Positions 36,579 to 44,315 of a stretch of 64,000 nt of DNA are shown in pieces. The translations under genes were made by a program, and so were the position numbers. The notes beneath the pieces are model-generated. The model saw nothing but the letters and a program-made list of their open reading frames with translations. It had not been told where the DNA came from and searched no databases. Source of the stretch: Qipengyuania proteolytica (GTDB lineage Bacteria > Pseudomonadota > Alphaproteobacteria > Sphingomonadales > Sphingomonadaceae); NCBI RefSeq assembly GCF_019711565.1, contig NZ_JAIGNN010000001.1, positions 248,001 to 312,000 of the forward strand. Reading direction: 5' to 3'. Each line of letters opens with the position of its first letter. The first letter of the stretch is position 1.

Positions 36579-36998
36579 TTGTCGAGACGAGTGCTGTCGC
36601 TGGCCCCCACGCTGATAGTGTTAATCCCTTCGGCAGGTATGGCACAGACTGCCGAAAACGACGGCTTGTCGCCGGACGAACGCGACTGCCGGCGAAAGCA
36701 GGAAGCTGCCCTTATTTCCGGCGAGATCGTGGTCTGCGGCGACCGCGCGGACCATGACCGTCACCGCCTCGCGCCTCCGGGCGATGCACGCAAGCGGTTT
36801 GCGGAAGAAACGATGGACCGCGGACTGGCCCGCGCCCCCGACTTCGAACCGCCGCCCTGCGTCCCAAGCCTGCTGTCGTGGTGCTCGGGTCAGGGAAGGA
36901 TCGGGGAGGACACGGTCGTCGTCGATTTCGATGCCCTTCCCGAAGCGCCCGAGGGATCCGATGCCGACCGGATCGCAAAAGGCGAAGTGCCCGAATGA
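36579..36998 (+). CDS. Secreted protein of unknown function, paralogue A
   Basis: Exported protein of 139 residues; the TTG start at 36579 has AGGGAG upstream, and a signal peptide ends near PSAGMAQ. The mature part shares with the next gene the blocks ISGEIVVC, EETMxxG...APD and LPxAPxGSDADRI, and has several cysteines including CxPSLLSWC. I do not know the family beyond noting that GEIVVC-type proteins recur in sphingomonads. It is coupled to the next gene by a four-base overlap. Confidence 0.75.
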   Translation: MSRRVLSLAPTLIVLIPSAGMAQTAENDGLSPDERDCRRKQEAALISGEIVVCGDRADHDRHRLAPPGDARKRFAEETMDRGLARAPDFEPPPCVPSLLSWCSGQGRIGEDTVVVDFDALPEAPEGSDADRIAKGEVPE

Positions 36999-37597
36999 TC
37001 CGCTTGCTGCCGCTTGCCATGGTGCTGCTCACTGCGACGGCCGCGCCAGCCGCGGCGCAGGACGCGCTCCAGCCGCAGACCGGGCAGCCGCCCCAACGCA
37101 TCGATCTGCTCGCCCCGGTCGAGGGCGACGATGCCGAGCTCGAGGACTGCAGCGCCGAACAGGAAGCCGCCTCCATCTCGGGCGAGATCGTCGTCTGCCG
37201 TAGACGGTCCGACAAGAGCGCCTTCGGATACGACGCGGAGCGCGGACAGCGCCGCTACGCGCGCGAGACGATGAACAAGGGCAACCCGCAAGCCCCCGAT
37301 GTGTTCGGCATCCAGCACCAGGGCGTGACGGTCGCCACGGGCTGCTTCATCCCGCCCTGTCCGCCGCCGCCGGCCTATTACATCGATTTCAGCACGCTGC
37401 CCGATGCACCGCCCGGATCGGACGCGGATCGCATTTCCCGGGGGCTGCCGCCCCTGGGCCGCGATGCCGCCACGCCGCAGGCGGAAAGTGCGGCGCGCGC
37501 CGAACAGCTCGGGCTGCCGGAGGCGCAAGCCGCTGGCGAGGAGCCGAAGGTCAGTCCTTCAGGATCGGCATCGCCAGCGGCGGAGCCGTCAGGCTAG
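36995..37597 (+). CDS. Secreted protein of unknown function, paralogue B
   Basis: Exported protein of 200 residues, related to the preceding gene. Signal peptide to about residue 21 (APAAAQ), then DCSAEQEAASISGEIVVC, RYARETMNKGNPQAPD, a proline/cysteine stretch CFIPPCPPPP and DFSTLPDAPPGSDADRI. The C-terminal third is Ala/Glu/Pro-rich and probably unfolded. Its last 47 bases overlap the convergent end of hom. Function unknown. Confidence 0.75.
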   Translation: MIRLLPLAMVLLTATAAPAAAQDALQPQTGQPPQRIDLLAPVEGDDAELEDCSAEQEAASISGEIVVCRRRSDKSAFGYDAERGQRRYARETMNKGNPQAPDVFGIQHQGVTVATGCFIPPCPPPPAYYIDFSTLPDAPPGSDADRISRGLPPLGRDAATPQAESAARAEQLGLPEAQAAGEEPKVSPSGSASPAAEPSG

Positions 37598-38861
37598 GCG
37601 AGCCTTCGAGCAGCGCCAGCGCCTTGGTCACGCATCGCTCCGGCCCCTCGTGGGTGACCATCGCGACCTGTACCTCGCCCCCGTCGCGGTCGCGGCCGCG
37701 CTGGATAAGGCTTTCGATCGAGACGTCGGCATCACGCATCGCCGCGGTGATTTCCGCCAGCACGCCGGGCCGGTCGGCCACCGTGAAGCGGATGTAGTCG
37801 CGTCCCACGCGCTCGCCGGGATCGGCTTCGACGCAGGCCTCGAGCTGGCCGACGGGGACCGAGAAGGGCGCGCCGACCTGGCCGCGAGCGATGTCGATGA
37901 GATCGGCGACGACCGCGCTGGCGGTCGGCTTGTCGCCCGCGCCCGCCCCCTGGAACAGCAGGCGGCCGGCAAAGTCGCCCTCGGCCACCACCGCATTGGT
38001 AGGGCCGGTGACCGCGGCGAGCGGATGGCGGAAGGGGACCAGGCACGGGCGTACGCGCTGGAGCAGGCGGTGGCTGCCGTCCGCGCGGTCTTCCAGCGTG
38101 GCCACCCCGACCAGCCGCACGACATAGCCCAGTGCATCGGCCTGGGCGATATCGGAGGCCCTTACCGTGGTGATGCCGGCGGTGCGCACGCCTTCGAAAT
38201 CGATCCGCGTGCCGAAGCCGATCGCGGCGAGGATGGCGAGCTTGTGCGCGGCATCGACGCCTTCGATGTCGAATTCGGGATCGGCCTCGGCGTAGCCCTT
38301 CTCCTGTGCTTCGCGCAGCATGGCATCGAAGTCCGCGCCGGTGCGCTCCATTTCGGAGAGGATGTAATTGCAGGTGCCGTTGAGGATGCCGTAGATTCGC
38401 GTCAGCGCATTGGCGGCAGTGCCTTCGCGCAGGCCCTTCACCACCGGAATGCCGCCTGCGACCGCCGCCTCGAAGGCGAAGGCGGCCTGCTTGATCGCGG
38501 CCAGCTCCGCAAGTTCCATGCCGTGGTGCGCGACCATCGCCTTGTTGGCGGTGACGAAGCCCTTGCCCGCATCGAGCGCGGCGCGCGCCAGCGTCAGTGC
38601 CGGACCGTCGGAGCCCCCGACCAGTTCGACCACCACGTCGACATCGGCACGGGTGGCCATGGCCTGCATGTCGTCGACCCAGGCATAGGGCGCGAGGTCC
38701 ACGCCGCGATCCTTGTGGCGTTCGCGCGCGTTGACCGCGACCACTTCGATTGCGCGCCCGGCGCGCCGTTCGACCATGTCGCGATTGGTTTCGAGCAGGC
38801 GGATGACGCCCGTCCCCACGGTACCGAGGCCCGAAATGGCGATGCGCAGCGGCTCAGCCAT
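37551..38861 (-). CDS. hom: Homoserine dehydrogenase
   Basis: NAD(P)-dependent enzyme of threonine and methionine synthesis; 436 residues from ATG at 38861. GLGTVGTG at about 10-17 binds the cofactor, the catalytic domain holds GGSDGPAL and NGTCNYIL, and a C-terminal ACT domain (from about residue 350) suggests feedback control by threonine. It starts within the last eight bases of the thioesterase gene, and its 3' end overlaps a convergent gene by 47 bases. Confidence 0.95.
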   Translation of the reverse strand: MAEPLRIAISGLGTVGTGVIRLLETNRDMVERRAGRAIEVVAVNARERHKDRGVDLAPYAWVDDMQAMATRADVDVVVELVGGSDGPALTLARAALDAGKGFVTANKAMVAHHGMELAELAAIKQAAFAFEAAVAGGIPVVKGLREGTAANALTRIYGILNGTCNYILSEMERTGADFDAMLREAQEKGYAEADPEFDIEGVDAAHKLAILAAIGFGTRIDFEGVRTAGITTVRASDIAQADALGYVVRLVGVATLEDRADGSHRLLQRVRPCLVPFRHPLAAVTGPTNAVVAEGDFAGRLLFQGAGAGDKPTASAVVADLIDIARGQVGAPFSVPVGQLEACVEADPGERVGRDYIRFTVADRPGVLAEITAAMRDADVSIESLIQRGRDRDGGEVQVAMVTHEGPERCVTKALALLEGSPSLTAPPLAMPILKD

Positions 38862-39273
38862 GATTGGCCTCCACCGCGACCGCGTGACCGAAAGCAGCCC
38901 GCACGGCATCGGGAATCCGTTCGGGCTTGCCGGTCGGCAAGTCGACATGGACCGCGACGAGACGGATCTCCGCGCGCAGCGATCCGTCCTCCGCCCCATG
39001 AAGCGTGATCAGCTTCTCCACGCTCGAGTTTCCGATGCGGGTCACCGTCAGGCGGCCTTCGATCAGCTCGTCGAGCCGAATCGGGGCGAGATAATCGACT
39101 TCCGCCCGGCGGACGTGAAATTCCAGGTCCCGCGGCATGCCGCACGTGTGACACTCGCGGTAGTATTCGGTGACGAGGACGTCGGCATACTCGAGATAGC
39201 GCGAATTGAAGACGACCGCTTGCGGGTCGCACTCCGCATAGCGGACGCGGAACACATGGCTGAAAGGCTTCAT
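38854..39273 (-). CDS. Hotdog-fold acyl-CoA thioesterase
   Basis: Probable 4-hydroxybenzoyl-CoA thioesterase-type (YbgC-like) enzyme of 139 residues. The motif VRYAECDPQAVVFNSRYLEY near residue 10-29 contains the catalytic Asp (residue 16). Substrate unknown. The gene overlaps hom by eight bases, so they are co-translated. Confidence 0.85.
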   Translation of the reverse strand: MKPFSHVFRVRYAECDPQAVVFNSRYLEYADVLVTEYYRECHTCGMPRDLEFHVRRAEVDYLAPIRLDELIEGRLTVTRIGNSSVEKLITLHGAEDGSLRAEIRLVAVHVDLPTGKPERIPDAVRAAFGHAVAVEANHG

Positions 39274-39345
39274 GCCGTGCGGGTTAGCCGAGCGGGAGCA
39301 CCCGTGGGAACCAGTTTGTCTTGGCCTGCGCCAAGGCGAAGCTTC

Positions 39346-40176
39346 CTAGCCGCGCGTCCGCGGACACGCGCCCAGCGCCCCGATCACCAGCGCATAGTCT
39401 TCGGCTGCCAGCCGGCGCGCCTGCGGGTCGCGCGAGAGGTTGGCTTGTGTTGGCAGCGTCGCGGGGAGGAAACACGCGAGGCGGTACCATTCCAGCGAGT
39501 CGCGCCGCGGCGGGCGCGCCGCCTGGTCGACGATCTCGGTCCACGACACGCCCCAGCGCGGCGCCTGGTTGGGACGGCGGACCACGGTCACCGACACCGG
39601 CCCGTCGTTCTCGGTATCGAGGAACAGCTGCGTTTCCGATTCGCCGGTGAGCGTGCCCTCCACCGCCAGCGCATCGCGCACGCCGGTCACGCGCGGCGGC
39701 GCGTCGGGCGCGACGAGCGACGCCAGCACCGAGCGCAGGCTGGCGGCAAACGCCTCGGAATAGGCGAACTGGGCATCGGGCTCGACCAGCTGGATCTGGC
39801 CCGGCCGGCCGGGGACCGGTCGCGCGAACAGGATGACGTCCTGCTTCTTGAGCTTGGGCGCCTTGCCTTTCGCATCGAGCGGGAGGTCGACCAGATAGCG
39901 CAGCGATTCGCCCATCGGGACGTCGCCGGCGATCAGCGCGGTCGTGCGGGCCTCGACATAGAGGCGGACCCTGCCCGGAGCGAGGCCCGGCGAGCGTTCC
40001 GGCTCCACCGTGGCCTGGTCGCGGATCTCGGCGCGGACGACTAGCGGCGCCTGGTCCGCAAGGTCGACGATGTCGGCATAGGTCATCGCGGGCGCGGCTG
40101 TTTCCTGCGCCATCGCCGCCGGCCCACCGACGAGCGTGGCAGCCATGGCGAGCGGGAGCAGGGCAGTGCGGATCAT
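39346..40176 (-). CDS. Exported protein of unknown function
   Basis: A 276-residue protein with a signal peptide to about residue 24 (AAMAQ). The mature protein starts with YADIVDLADQAPLVVRAEI, contains a KLKKQDVILFARPVPGRPGQ segment and ends with YALVIGALGACPRTRG. It looks like a beta-rich periplasmic protein, but I recognise no domain. ATG at 40176 is preferred over 40293 because only the shorter form starts with a signal peptide. A long gap separates it from tonB. Confidence 0.75.
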   Translation of the reverse strand: MIRTALLPLAMAATLVGGPAAMAQETAAPAMTYADIVDLADQAPLVVRAEIRDQATVEPERSPGLAPGRVRLYVEARTTALIAGDVPMGESLRYLVDLPLDAKGKAPKLKKQDVILFARPVPGRPGQIQLVEPDAQFAYSEAFAASLRSVLASLVAPDAPPRVTGVRDALAVEGTLTGESETQLFLDTENDGPVSVTVVRRPNQAPRWGVSWTEIVDQAARPPRRDSLEWYRLACFLPATLPTQANLSRDPQARRLAAEDYALVIGALGACPRTRG

Positions 40177-40543
40177 GTCAAATTCCAATGCAGGGTATGG
40201 TTGCGGGTGCGCGATTCGCTCTACGAACCTTACGGCATGCGGGTTCCCTGCGGGACATCGGCGCAAGGCACTGAATCCGCGGTTAACCGACAAATGGTTT
40301 GCGGAGTGCGGGCATCGTAGCTAAGGGTCGAGCGGGCCCGGGCGATGATACAATGTTGCTTGGGGGAGAGGTCTTGGGGTTTCTTTCGGGAACTTCGGGT
40401 CTTCTGCATCGGTTGCTACCCCATGGGTCGCGCCGATGTTCTGAATTCAATACGAGGCAGCGGGTCGCATGTGTATCGCACATCCCGTTAAGCCTCTCGA
40501 TCCCGGCCCCCAGCCGGGACGACCGATGGAGTGAAGCGACCGA
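40177..40543. other. 367-base gap before tonB, no gene seen
   Basis: Neither strand has an open frame I can support here; the overlapping frames at 40283-40612 and 40299-40568 lack start signals and family features. Composition is more mixed than in the genes. There is a small imperfect hairpin near 40502-40520 (CCCGGC with GCCGGG) and a TACAAT near 40346 that could be a -10 box without a clear -35. It should hold the tonB promoter, but I cannot place it. Confidence 0.6.
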
Positions 40544-41212
40544 ATGGCATATGCTGACCAACAGATGAGCGGCAATCGCATTGTCGCGATCATCATTGTT
40601 GCCCTCATCCATATCGCTCTCGGTTACGCTCTCATCACCGGCCTCGCATACAATGCGGTGCAGAAGGTGGTTGAGCGTGTGACCACGATCGATATCGAGG
40701 AGCCGCCGCCGCCGGAACCGGAGGACGAACCTCCGCCGCCGCCGGAACCCGACAACGCGCCGCCGCCGCCGGTGGCACCGCCGCCGCCGATCAGCATCGC
40801 GCCGGCGCCGCCGCCGATCCGCACGCAGACGACGATCCCGCCGCCGGCACCGCCCGCGATCCGGATCCCGGCACCGGCACCGCCCGCGCCGCCGCCGGCG
40901 CCTCCCGCGGTGAACAAGGCGCGTGGCGCCTCGCCGAAGGGCCAGGCCGGCTGGGCACGCCGCATCCAGTCGAACTATCCCCGCAAGGCGGAGCGTGAAG
41001 GCACCGAAGGCAATGTGGGCGTGACCGTGACGGTCGGGGCCGACGGCCGCGTGGCAAGCTGCTCGGTCAGCAGTTCGAGCGGATCGAGCGATCTCGACGC
41101 CGCGGCCTGCGACGGCATGACCCGTTACGCACGGTTCGACCCGGCGCTCGATACGGCAGGCAACCCGATCACGGACACCTACCGCACCACGATCGTCTAC
41201 CAGCTCAACTAG
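40544..41212 (+). CDS. tonB: TonB energy-transducing protein
   Basis: Links inner-membrane proton energy to outer-membrane receptors. The 222 residues comprise an N-terminal anchor (IVAIIIVALIHIALGYALI), a long Pro/Glu-rich spacer (about residues 52-125) that spans the periplasm, and a C-terminal TonB domain starting at NYPRKAEREG and ending TTIVYQLN. Start at 40544 or at the ATG seven codons later. It is first in a rightward cluster with exbB and exbD genes. Confidence 0.95.
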   Translation: MAYADQQMSGNRIVAIIIVALIHIALGYALITGLAYNAVQKVVERVTTIDIEEPPPPEPEDEPPPPPEPDNAPPPPVAPPPPISIAPAPPPIRTQTTIPPPAPPAIRIPAPAPPAPPPAPPAVNKARGASPKGQAGWARRIQSNYPRKAEREGTEGNVGVTVTVGADGRVASCSVSSSSGSSDLDAAACDGMTRYARFDPALDTAGNPITDTYRTTIVYQLN

Positions 41213-41263
41213 GCTTTTCCCGCCGGCACGGCGGACCCCAACTACTCAAGAGGACTACTCGCT

Positions 41264-42049
41264 ATGACCTTTGAACTCCTTGCTGCCGCTGCCGATGCGG
41301 CCCCGCAGAACTCCTTCGGTTTCATGGAAGCCATGGAACAGGGCGGCATCATCGCCTGGTCGATCCTGACCGTGCTGGTGATCATGTCGGTCGGTTCGTT
41401 CTACATCCTGTTCACCAAGCTGCTCGAACAGCGCAAGGTGATGAGCCAGTATGCGAACGTCCGTAACAACTTCTGGAAGGCGAACTCGCTGCGCGAAGGC
41501 GCCACCAAGCTCGACAAGAACAGCGCCTGGCGCCAGCTCGTCGACGATGCGCTCGTTGCCGAAGACCAGCACGCCAAGATGACCGACCAGCTCGAAGCGC
41601 ACGACTGGATGCACGGCTCGCTCGCGCGTTCGGAAGACGCGATCAACTCGAAGCTCGCGAGCGGCCTGCCGTTCCTCGCGACCGTCGGTGCGACCGCTCC
41701 GTTCGTCGGCCTGCTCGGAACGGTTATCGGTATCTACCGCGCCCTGATCAACATCGGCATCGCCGGTTCGGCCTCGATCGACAAGGTCGCGGGTCCGGTC
41801 GGTGAAGCGCTGATCATGACCGCCATCGGCCTGCTCGTCGCCGTGCCGGCGGTGTTCGCCTACAACTGGCTGCAGGGCCGCAACAAGAAGATCGCCGAGA
41901 TGCTCAACGGTTTCTCGACCGACCTTCTGGCCAACATCAGCTCGAACGGCGCCGTGAAGCCGGTCGTCACGACCGCACCGGCCCGCACCGCTCCGGCGGC
42001 CAAGCCGGCAACGACCGCGCCGGGCGCCAGCGCTGCGATCAAGAAGTAA
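41264..42049 (+). CDS. exbB: ExbB/TolQ/MotA-family proton channel protein
   Basis: Inner-membrane stator subunit that, with ExbD, turns the proton gradient into work on TonB. The 261 residues have an N-terminal membrane segment (IIAWSILTVLVIMSVGSFYI) and two C-terminal ones, including GLPFLATVGATAPFVGLLGTV and ALIMTAIGLLVAVPAVFAYN, as in ExbB. An Ala/Thr/Pro-rich tail follows. It lies 51 bases after tonB, with AAGAGGA upstream of the ATG. Confidence 0.94.
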   Translation: MTFELLAAAADAAPQNSFGFMEAMEQGGIIAWSILTVLVIMSVGSFYILFTKLLEQRKVMSQYANVRNNFWKANSLREGATKLDKNSAWRQLVDDALVAEDQHAKMTDQLEAHDWMHGSLARSEDAINSKLASGLPFLATVGATAPFVGLLGTVIGIYRALINIGIAGSASIDKVAGPVGEALIMTAIGLLVAVPAVFAYNWLQGRNKKIAEMLNGFSTDLLANISSNGAVKPVVTTAPARTAPAAKPATTAPGASAAIKK

Positions 42050-42128
42050 GCGATGTCCTGGGGGGCGGCCGGTCCGTCCCCCTTGCATCCCCGCTTCGAA
42101 CCCAGAATTGAACGATAGGATTTAAGCC

Positions 42129-42659
42129 ATGGCGATTTCGACAGGAGGAGGCGGCGACACGCCGATGTCGGACATCAACACCACGCCGCTTGTGGACGTG
42201 ATGCTGGTGCTTCTGATCATCTTCCTCATCGCGGTCCCGGTCGCGATCCAGACGATCGAGAAGCTCCAGATCCCGGTTTTCGAATCGGTAGAATCGAAGG
42301 ACAAGGTCGAGAATCTGCTTCTGACCGTGAGCACCACCGACGCCGCCGGCCGCAGTGCGGGCGAACCCGGCTTCGAAGGTGCGTCCCGCAACGGCGAATG
42401 CCGCGTCTATTTCAACAACATCTCGCCCGTCTCCTCGACCGAACTGTACGACCAGGCTTTCGAACGTCTCGATGCCATCGTCCAGCGCGCCGGCGGGCCG
42501 GAAGCGATCATGGAAGATCCGGAGAAGATCCCGCAGGTTCACATCCGCGGCGACGTGAACGCTCCGTGGTCCTGTGTCGCAGGCGCGATCTACAACGTCC
42601 AGGCGGCCGGCTACCCGACCGTCGGCTTCATCTCGAACCCGGTCGACCCCAACGGTTGA
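42129..42659 (+). CDS. exbD: ExbD/TolR family protein, first copy
   Basis: Single-pass inner-membrane partner of ExbB. NTTPLVDVMLVLLIIF carries the essential proton-carrying Asp at residue 23. At 176 residues it is longer than the other copies because of an insertion in the periplasmic domain (about 75-110) and a different C-terminus with a cysteine pair (CRVYFNN, WSCVAG). It lies 79 bases after exbB. Confidence 0.93.
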   Translation: MAISTGGGGDTPMSDINTTPLVDVMLVLLIIFLIAVPVAIQTIEKLQIPVFESVESKDKVENLLLTVSTTDAAGRSAGEPGFEGASRNGECRVYFNNISPVSSTELYDQAFERLDAIVQRAGGPEAIMEDPEKIPQVHIRGDVNAPWSCVAGAIYNVQAAGYPTVGFISNPVDPNG

Positions 42660-42697
42660 TCGCGCGGTTCGGCAGAGAAGATTAGGAGTACACCACT

Positions 42698-43135
42698 ATG
42701 GCAATGTCAGGCGGCAAGGATGATGGCGCGCCGATGATGGAAATGAACATGACGCCGTTGATCGACGTCCTGCTCGTGCTCCTCATCATGTTCATCATCA
42801 CGATCCCGGTGGCGACCCATTCGGTCGACATCGACCTGCCCGCGCCCAGCCCGACCCCGCCCGACGTGATCGTCGAGCCGGAGAAGAACAAGCTGATCCT
42901 GACCTCGGGCGACCAGATCCTGTGGAACGGCAATGCGATCGACCAGGGCCAGCTGCGCACGCTGCTCGACCAGTCGACGCAGATGGCAGTCGAACCCGAA
43001 CTGCAGTTCGAGCCCGAGGCGCAGGCCAGCTACGATCTCGCAGCCAAGGTGCTGCAGATCATCAAGGCCAGCGGCGTGACCAAGTTCGGCTTCGTCGGCA
43101 ACGAGCGCTACCGGACCTTCGGCGGCGCCGGCTGA
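42698..43135 (+). CDS. exbD: ExbD/TolR family protein, second copy
   Basis: 145-residue ExbD with MNMTPLIDVLLVLLIMF and the conserved Asp at residue 23. The periplasmic domain ends ASGVTKFGFVGNERYRTFGG, which recurs in the next two genes. AGGAG stands about nine bases upstream of the ATG. A strong terminator follows, so tonB-exbB-exbD-exbD probably forms one transcript ending here. Confidence 0.94.
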   Translation: MAMSGGKDDGAPMMEMNMTPLIDVLLVLLIMFIITIPVATHSVDIDLPAPSPTPPDVIVEPEKNKLILTSGDQILWNGNAIDQGQLRTLLDQSTQMAVEPELQFEPEAQASYDLAAKVLQIIKASGVTKFGFVGNERYRTFGGAG

Positions 43136-43160
43136 TCAGGCGGGCCAATCGATACACGAG

Positions 43161-43190
43161 AAGGGGGCGGAGCGATCCGCCCCCTTTTTT
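43161..43190 (+). terminator. Rho-independent terminator after the second exbD
   Basis: An 11-pair stem (43161-43171 with 43176-43186) closed by a GCGA tetraloop ends in a run of T (43185-43190). It separates the core ton cluster from the two further exbD-like genes. Confidence 0.92.
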
Positions 43191-43315
43191 GTGTCTTCAT
43201 TCCGTATCGAGAGCTTGGTCGCGACGCTGTTGAAGAGATGAACCGAACGAATCTTCGAGGATTGCAACAGCCTCTCTGTGATGTTATGCTATCTCATTCA
43301 CCGTGGGAGAGCGCC

Positions 43316-43744
43316 ATGCCGTACACCTATCGCGCCAAGCCGGTCGCCATGCGGCCCATGTCGGAAATGAACATCACGCCGCTGATCGACGTGCTGCTCG
43401 TGCTGCTGATCATGTTCATCATGGTCATCCCGATCGCCACGCACGCGCTGCTCGTCCCCCTTCCCAATGGGCCGGGCGATTTCGAGACCCGCGCCATCAA
43501 CACCGTCCGCATCGATTACGCCGACCGGCTCTACTGGAACGGCAACGAACTCGATCGCCAGCAGCTGCTGAACCAGCTTGCCGATGCGGCAGCCATGGCC
43601 GAGCAGCCGGTGATCCGCTTCGAACCCGACGCGCTGGCAAGCTACGACCGCTCGGCCAAGACCATCACGCTGATCAAGGATTCGGGCGTCGAGAAATTCG
43701 CCTTCGTCGGCAATGAGCGCTACCGGGCCTTTGGTGCCGAATAG
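43316..43744 (+). CDS. exbD: ExbD/TolR family protein, third copy
   Basis: 142-residue ExbD from ATG at 43316, which has GGGAGAG four bases upstream; an earlier ATG at 43238 would add 26 uncharacteristic residues. MNITPLIDVLLVLLIMF has the conserved Asp at residue 25, and the end GVEKFAFVGNERYRAFG matches the second copy. It lies beyond a terminator, so it likely has its own promoter and may serve another receptor set. Confidence 0.9.
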   Translation: MPYTYRAKPVAMRPMSEMNITPLIDVLLVLLIMFIMVIPIATHALLVPLPNGPGDFETRAINTVRIDYADRLYWNGNELDRQQLLNQLADAAAMAEQPVIRFEPDALASYDRSAKTITLIKDSGVEKFAFVGNERYRAFGAE

Positions 43745-44315
43745 ATCGAATCTCTGGGCCCGCACCCGTCAGCGCACCCCGTTCAATCATGGCGAGCCCA
43801 TTCGTCGCCCCGACAGCCTGCCGATCCTCCTTTTCATCCTCGTCCTGATCGCGACCATGCTGGCGATGGCGGGGCGCGCTAGCCATGCCCTCGTCATCGA
43901 CCTGCCCGCTCCGAATCTCGAACCCGAGACGGCCCTGGGCCTCGTGATAGATCGCGTGGCGATCGATGCCGGCGACCGGATTACCTGGAATGGCGTGTCG
44001 GTAACGCCGGGCGAGCTCGAACGCATTGCAAGGGATGTCAGCTACTACCCCGGCGTTCGGCGGCTAGAATTCACCCCGGCGGGCGAGGCGTCTTACCAGA
44101 CCGCGTTCGCGGTCCTCGGTATTCTCTGGCGCGCCGGACTGACGCGCGAAGGTTTCTGCTTCGGCGATCTCGCGCGGCACCGGACATGGGGTGGAACGCG
44201 CCGGGGCAGCTCCGGGCGCGAACTTCTGCCCCCCTGCCTATTCAACATGGGTCCCCACCCGATGCCGGTCAGTACCGAACGCGTCCCTCGCCGCGGTTTC
44301 TGGTCAATTCCCTAG
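43713..44315 (+). CDS. Divergent ExbD-like protein lacking the proton-site Asp
   Basis: 200 residues as read from ATG 43713; GTG at 43734 is also possible. The periplasmic part aligns by eye with the ExbD copies before it: SHALVIDLPAPN, DRITWNGVSVT, FTPAGEASYQTAFAVLGIL and FCFGDLARHRTWGG match, in order, their HSVDIDLPAP, DQILWNGNAI, FEPEAQASYDLAAKVLQII and FGFVGNERYRTFGG. The membrane segment is SLPILLFILVLIATMLA, and the TPL(I/V)D motif with its essential Asp is missing; the nearest Asp (34) lies before the segment. A 40-residue tail has no counterpart. It overlaps the third exbD by 32 bases. It is either a specialised non-pumping subunit or a decaying copy. Confidence 0.7.
   Translation: MSATGPLVPNRSNLWARTRQRTPFNHGEPIRRPDSLPILLFILVLIATMLAMAGRASHALVIDLPAPNLEPETALGLVIDRVAIDAGDRITWNGVSVTPGELERIARDVSYYPGVRRLEFTPAGEASYQTAFAVLGILWRAGLTREGFCFGDLARHRTWGGTRRGSSGRELLPPCLFNMGPHPMPVSTERVPRRGFWSIP

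Noticed and set aside
40283..40612. Small open frames in the gap before tonB
   Set aside because: No ribosome site, no signal or domain, and they overlap the tonB start on the other strand.
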